Below, in pieces: positions 4,464 through 7,321 of a DNA stretch of 7,321 nucleotides. A program made the position numbers and the translations under genes. This DNA is from Spirochaetaceae bacterium. GTDB lineage: Bacteria; Spirochaetota; Spirochaetia; Treponematales; Treponemataceae. The stretch is from assembly GCA_031285525.1 (NCBI GenBank), contig JAITWB010000131.1, positions 1 to 7,321 of the forward strand. The letters run 5' to 3'. The notes under the pieces are model-generated. The model did no database searches, was not told where the DNA came from, and worked only from the letters and a program-made list of their open reading frames with translations. Position 1 is the first letter of the stretch, and each line of letters opens with the position of its first letter.

Positions 4464-6652
4464 ACAGCTTCCTGTTGGGTAATACACTTATGGAGCACCC
4501 TGATGAGCAGGTCAAAGTCAACCGGCTTAGCAACGTGTTCGTTCATGCCCGAATCGAGGGCTTCCCGGATATCTTCGTCAAAAGCGTTGGCTGTCATGGC
4601 GATAATAGGAATGGAAGAGGCATCCTCACGGGGCAACCGGCGGATAGCCTCGGTCGCTTCGCATCCGGTCATAATCGGCATCTGCATATCCATCAGAATA
4701 GCGCCGTAGGTAAAGGGCGGGGAACTGTTGAAAAGCGCCACCGCTTCCTGTCCGTTAACGGCGCAGTCCAAGATGATTCCATCCATGGTCAATATCTCGC
4801 AGGCTATCTCTGTATTGAGAGCATTGTCTTCCGCCATGAGAATACGGATACCGTCAAGACGCAGTTCGGTTCCTGTTGGGAAGGCGTCGGAAGTGCTGTT
4901 TTTGACGAACAGGATTTCCCGAAGGGTATGATAGATGACCGATTTGAACAAAGGCTTCGTGATAAAGCCTTTGACACCGTCGATAGCCGTTTCCCGTTCG
5001 AGATCGATGCGATCATACACGGAACTGATGATGATCGGTATGGAGTTCTTCGGCGGTATGGCGCTTTGCAACGGTGCAGAACTTTGCCGGATCTGTTCAA
5101 GAATATCGCTGTGAGACCATTCAGGGGTATCCCAGTCAAGGATTACCGCATCAAAGACGTGCCCTTCCGTCAGCAGAGCCAGTCCTTTTTCAGGAGTATT
5201 TTCTACTGAGGCGATAATGCCGAGACTGCTCATTTCGTTCGCCAGAGAGGCGCACACCAGATCATCGCCTTCGATAACCAGTACCCGGATGTCCTTGAGG
5301 GTGTTCGTTTCCCATAACACGGCAGGGATTTTATTGAGGGGAAATTCGAGGGTGATGGTAAAGGATGTTCCCTTGTTTTTCTCGCTTTGAACATGAATAT
5401 CCCCGCCCATCATATCGACGATCCGCTTGGTAATGGAAAGACCAAGACCGGAGCCTTCGATTTTATCGATCCGGGAATCCTCCTCCCGGGCAAAGGACTC
5501 GAACACATGTTCTTTAAAATCTGCCCCCATACCGATCCCCGTATCAGAGCAGATAAAGGTAAAACAGGCGAAATCCTCCCGTTCACAGGCTTGTTCAGTG
5601 ATAACTAAACTGATGGTTCCGCCTACAGGGGTAAACTTGATCGCATTGGAGAGGATGTTGACGAATATCTGATTTAACCGCAGCTGATCCCCCAATATGT
5701 GTTCGTGGAGGACAGAAAAGGCGGAGACCTTTAGGAACTGCTGTTTATCCTTAATCTGCTGCTGTACAATATTGATTAAGCTCTGGGTAAACTCAGGCAG
5801 ATATATCTCTACAGGGGTTAAAAAGAGTTTGCCGCTTTCGATCTTGGACATATCCAGAACATCATTGACCAGACTCTGTAAGTGCCGAGAGGAGTGTTCG
5901 ATTTTCCGCAGACAATCCTGTATTCGCTCTGGTTCCTGCAGCCGTCCGGCGGCAATGGCAGTCATTCCGATGATTCCGTTGAGGGGAGTGCGGATGTCAT
6001 GGGACATATTGGAGAGGAACAGACTTTTCGCTTTATTGGCTTCTGTCGCCTGCAAAATGGCGGCTTCCAGTTGTTCGTTCTTTTCGCGGATCTGCTGCAC
6101 CTGATGGCGTTCCGCCCGGCGCAGTATGTACAAAGCCAGTATGACGATAAGAACGATGACGATGATAGCTATGATTCCGGCAGTAACCAATAATTCGGTA
6201 TTGACGAGCTTTCCGTCAGAGCCGTATTCCGCATTACTGGTCGCTTCATCTGCTTTTTGGAAGTGCCGTTCGCTCACCTCAAGCAGAAAGTCTGCGGTGG
6301 TAGTACCATCCCGGTAGCCGTAAATGGCACTCTTCAAGTCCTCCCAGATGAGAAGCAGTTCTGCAATGGAGGTTTGAAAGGGTTCATATACCATATAGGC
6401 GATGTCGTAACTATTTTCTTCACCTGATAGACCGTAGAGATATTCCTCCAGCCGTGCCAACAGCTGATCATTTGGCCTATGGGAGAGCTCCAACTTAACC
6501 AAACGTTGGGTAGCCCCCCGAACCAGACCGGAATAATTAACCACCCGGGCATCACCGGACATCTCATTAACTGCCCGGAGAATAAAGATATTTTGTAATA
6601 CCAAAAGAAGAGCAAAAATGACGATGATGTACAAAAAATTGAACCTACCCAT
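4460..6652 (-). CDS. Membrane hybrid histidine kinase with two receiver domains
   Basis: A complete 730-residue hybrid kinase. TM1 covers about residues 7-26. A short periplasmic sensor (about 28-150) carries 'VNYSGLVRGATQRLVKLEL', resembling the PilJ-type sensing module of many Clostridia and spirochaete kinases. TM2 covers about 155-177. There is no HAMP domain; a coiled linker (178-208) leads into HisKA with phospho-acceptor H218 in 'SNMSHDIRTPLNG'. The ATPase domain shows N332/N336 (N box), D370-G372-G374 (G1), F384/F387 and G400-G404 (G2). Receiver 1 (about 454-582) has D506 and K566, but its acidic pair reads E461-G462. Receiver 2 (about 601-722) is canonical, with E608-D609, D655, T687 and K709. 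There is no HPt domain, so a separate HPt protein is expected. ATG 6652 has AAGGA 7 nt upstream. The stop TGA overlaps the next gene's ATG. It probably has its own promoter at the 3' end of nudC. Confidence 0.95.
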   Translation of the reverse strand: MGRFNFLYIIVIFALLLVLQNIFILRAVNEMSGDARVVNYSGLVRGATQRLVKLELSHRPNDQLLARLEEYLYGLSGEENSYDIAYMVYEPFQTSIAELLLIWEDLKSAIYGYRDGTTTADFLLEVSERHFQKADEATSNAEYGSDGKLVNTELLVTAGIIAIIVIVLIVILALYILRRAERHQVQQIREKNEQLEAAILQATEANKAKSLFLSNMSHDIRTPLNGIIGMTAIAAGRLQEPERIQDCLRKIEHSSRHLQSLVNDVLDMSKIESGKLFLTPVEIYLPEFTQSLINIVQQQIKDKQQFLKVSAFSVLHEHILGDQLRLNQIFVNILSNAIKFTPVGGTISLVITEQACEREDFACFTFICSDTGIGMGADFKEHVFESFAREEDSRIDKIEGSGLGLSITKRIVDMMGGDIHVQSEKNKGTSFTITLEFPLNKIPAVLWETNTLKDIRVLVIEGDDLVCASLANEMSSLGIIASVENTPEKGLALLTEGHVFDAVILDWDTPEWSHSDILEQIRQSSAPLQSAIPPKNSIPIIISSVYDRIDLERETAIDGVKGFITKPLFKSVIYHTLREILFVKNSTSDAFPTGTELRLDGIRILMAEDNALNTEIACEILTMDGIILDCAVNGQEAVALFNSSPPFTYGAILMDMQMPIMTGCEATEAIRRLPREDASSIPIIAMTANAFDEDIREALDSGMNEHVAKPVDFDLLIRVLHKCITQQEAV
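4468..4473 (-). promoter_or_regulatory. Ribosome binding site inside the kinase gene for the secreted-protein gene
   Basis: AGGAAG lies 4 nt before ATG 4463 (6 nt if the core is AGGA). It sits in the last codons of the kinase, next to the ATGA overlap (ATG 4463-4461, TGA 4462-4460), an arrangement typical of termination-reinitiation coupling. Confidence 0.65.
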
Positions 6653-6682
6653 ACTGCCTTCCTTTGTATGACTACTATCTCT

Positions 6683-6711
6683 ATTCTACCTATTTTATAT
6701 AATCTTTTCAA
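6683..6711 (-). promoter_or_regulatory. Sigma-70-type promoter for the kinase operon, overlapping the end of nudC
   Basis: TTGAAA (6711-6706, 5 of 6 to consensus) is followed after exactly 17 bp by TAGAAT (6688-6683, 5 of 6). Most of the spacer is A/T (13 of 17). The predicted start is near 6676, giving a leader of about 24 nt with AAGGA at 6664-6660. The -35 hexamer lies within the last codons of nudC. This is the best promoter match in the window. Confidence 0.6.
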
Positions 6712-7321
6712 TAAACCTGCGAATCATCTCTCCCGTGAGACTAATACCGTCGTCTTCAAAGCATATCTCATTCCTCGGTACCCACCGGGCTTCCGAGAGT
6801 TCGTTGGTATCCAGGGTGATGGCAGGGTCTCCGTCAAGTTCTGCGAAATAACCAAGCAAGAGACTTCCCGACAGTCCCCAAGGCTGGCTTTTATAGTATC
6901 GTATGTTTTTTACCCGAATGCCGGTCTCCTCAAAGACCTCCCGATCCACCGTTGACTCGGCACTCTCCCCTATCTCGGTAAAACCTGCCAGAAGCGAGTC
7001 ACGGCGGTATTCGCCCTGGGCATATCTGGAAAGGAGCAGTTTGTCCCCATCAGTGACAGCGACAATAACAGCCGGAGATATTCTCGGATAACTGATATTC
7101 CCGCAGGAGGGACAGAGCTTCGCCCGTTCGGTAGGACTGTGCTCGAAACGGCTGCCGCAGCGTCCGCAAAAAGCATTGTCCCGATACCAGCCGTAGAGAT
7201 GCCCGGCGGTTATCCCCGCAAAGGCCGACCTTCGGGAGGAAGATTCCCTCAAACTGCGGACGGATTCATACTGAAATCCTTCGGGCAGCGGTGCGGAGCT
7301 CCGCCTAGGCTCTGCCCCTGC
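6695..7321 (-). CDS. nudC: NADH pyrophosphatase / NAD-cap decapping Nudix hydrolase (5' end outside the window)
   Basis: The C-terminal 208 residues are in view; the minus-strand frame remains open to the right edge, so the N-terminus is cut off. A zinc ribbon comes first, C-x2-C at residues 52 and 55 ('FCGRCGS') and C-x2-C at 70 and 73 ('LCPSCGN'). 'YPRISPAVIV' follows, a hallmark of NudC. The Nudix box, residues 113-135, is a perfect G-x5-E-x7-REVFEETGI. The NudC-specific SQPW comes at 145-148, but reads 'SQPWGLSGS' where E. coli has SQPWPFPQS. The enzyme is known to split NAD(H) to NMN(H) and AMP, and to remove NAD caps from RNA, with a divalent metal. Upstream residues 'PLPEGFQYESVRSL' also match normal NudC, so the TTG at 7252 is not the start. 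Forty-two bp separate its stop from the kinase gene, with no terminator visible. Confidence 0.92.
   Translation of the reverse strand, partial: AGAEPRRSSAPLPEGFQYESVRSLRESSSRRSAFAGITAGHLYGWYRDNAFCGRCGSRFEHSPTERAKLCPSCGNISYPRISPAVIVAVTDGDKLLLSRYAQGEYRRDSLLAGFTEIGESAESTVDREVFEETGIRVKNIRYYKSQPWGLSGSLLLGYFAELDGDPAITLDTNELSEARWVPRNEICFEDDGISLTGEMIRRFIEKII

Noticed and set aside
4464..4487. ATG 4487 as the start of the secreted protein
   Set aside because: The eight extra residues lie within the kinase reading frame and lack a good ribosome site. ATG 4463 has AGGAAG and the ATGA overlap.
4475..5209. A 244-codon plus-strand open frame
   Set aside because: It is antisense to both receiver domains of the kinase, with no ribosome site or recognisable domain.
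7250..7252. TTG as the start of nudC
   Set aside because: The frame stays open upstream to the window edge, and the upstream residues ('PLPEGFQYESVRSL') match the normal NudC linker, so the gene begins outside the window.
1..7321. CRISPR arrays, tRNA or rRNA genes, insertion sequences, att sites, toxin-antitoxin pairs
   Set aside because: I saw no periodic repeats, tRNA-like cloverleaf, transposase or integrase motif, and intergenic space totals only a few hundred bases.

Overview
This 7.3 kb window looks like ordinary bacterial chromosome. It is densely coded, with six protein genes and no RNA genes, insertion sequences, CRISPR arrays or phage genes that I can see. The best guess for the host is a spirochaete of the Treponema/Spirochaeta type, or less likely a Clostridia-like Firmicute. 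The hints are the small protein with a C-terminal J-domain, the secreted protein with 'GxWxxR' and 'YGWYYD' motifs, and the sensor module of the hybrid kinase. This is recalled family resemblance, not a search result, so the assignment is tentative.

Layout, left to right. (1) Positions 1-1770, minus strand: a two-gene ABC export cassette. A MacB/LolD-type ATPase is followed with no gap by a large FtsX/MacB-type permease, of which only the first 356 residues lie in the window. Its apparent promoter sits so close to the ATPase start that the mRNA may be leaderless. (2) Positions 1771-1867: a short intergenic stretch that is strongly polypyrimidine on the transcribed strand, with a 7 bp inverted repeat. 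(3) Positions 1868-2905, minus strand: galM (aldose 1-epimerase), with a GTG start fixed by a strong Shine-Dalgarno. (4) Positions 2906-3007: a divergent control region. (5) Positions 3008-3502, plus strand: a 164-residue protein with a C-terminal J-domain, the only plus-strand gene. (6) A hairpin at 3484-3508 spans the stop codons of two tail-to-tail genes. (7) Positions 3507-7321, minus strand: nudC (5' end cut by the window), then a double-receiver hybrid histidine kinase, then a secreted beta-rich protein of unknown function. The last two overlap by ATGA.

How the genes may work together. The ATPase and permease form one exporter or lipoprotein/peptide extrusion complex. GalM interconverts sugar anomers in the cytoplasm. 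The kinase carries a short periplasmic PilJ-like sensor and ends in a receiver, so it needs an HPt protein encoded elsewhere. Because the secreted protein is translationally coupled to it, that protein is a candidate accessory to the same signalling function. NudC, an NADH pyrophosphatase/NAD-cap decapping enzyme, is co-directional, but a good internal promoter at its 3' end suggests the kinase pair can be transcribed independently.

The most notable signals are the strong CTC/GTC codon preference of the ABC cassette compared with its neighbours, its possible leaderless start, the kinase/secreted-protein pair, the altered acidic pocket of the kinase's first receiver, and the altered SQPW motif of NudC. 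I found no convincing entirely new system.
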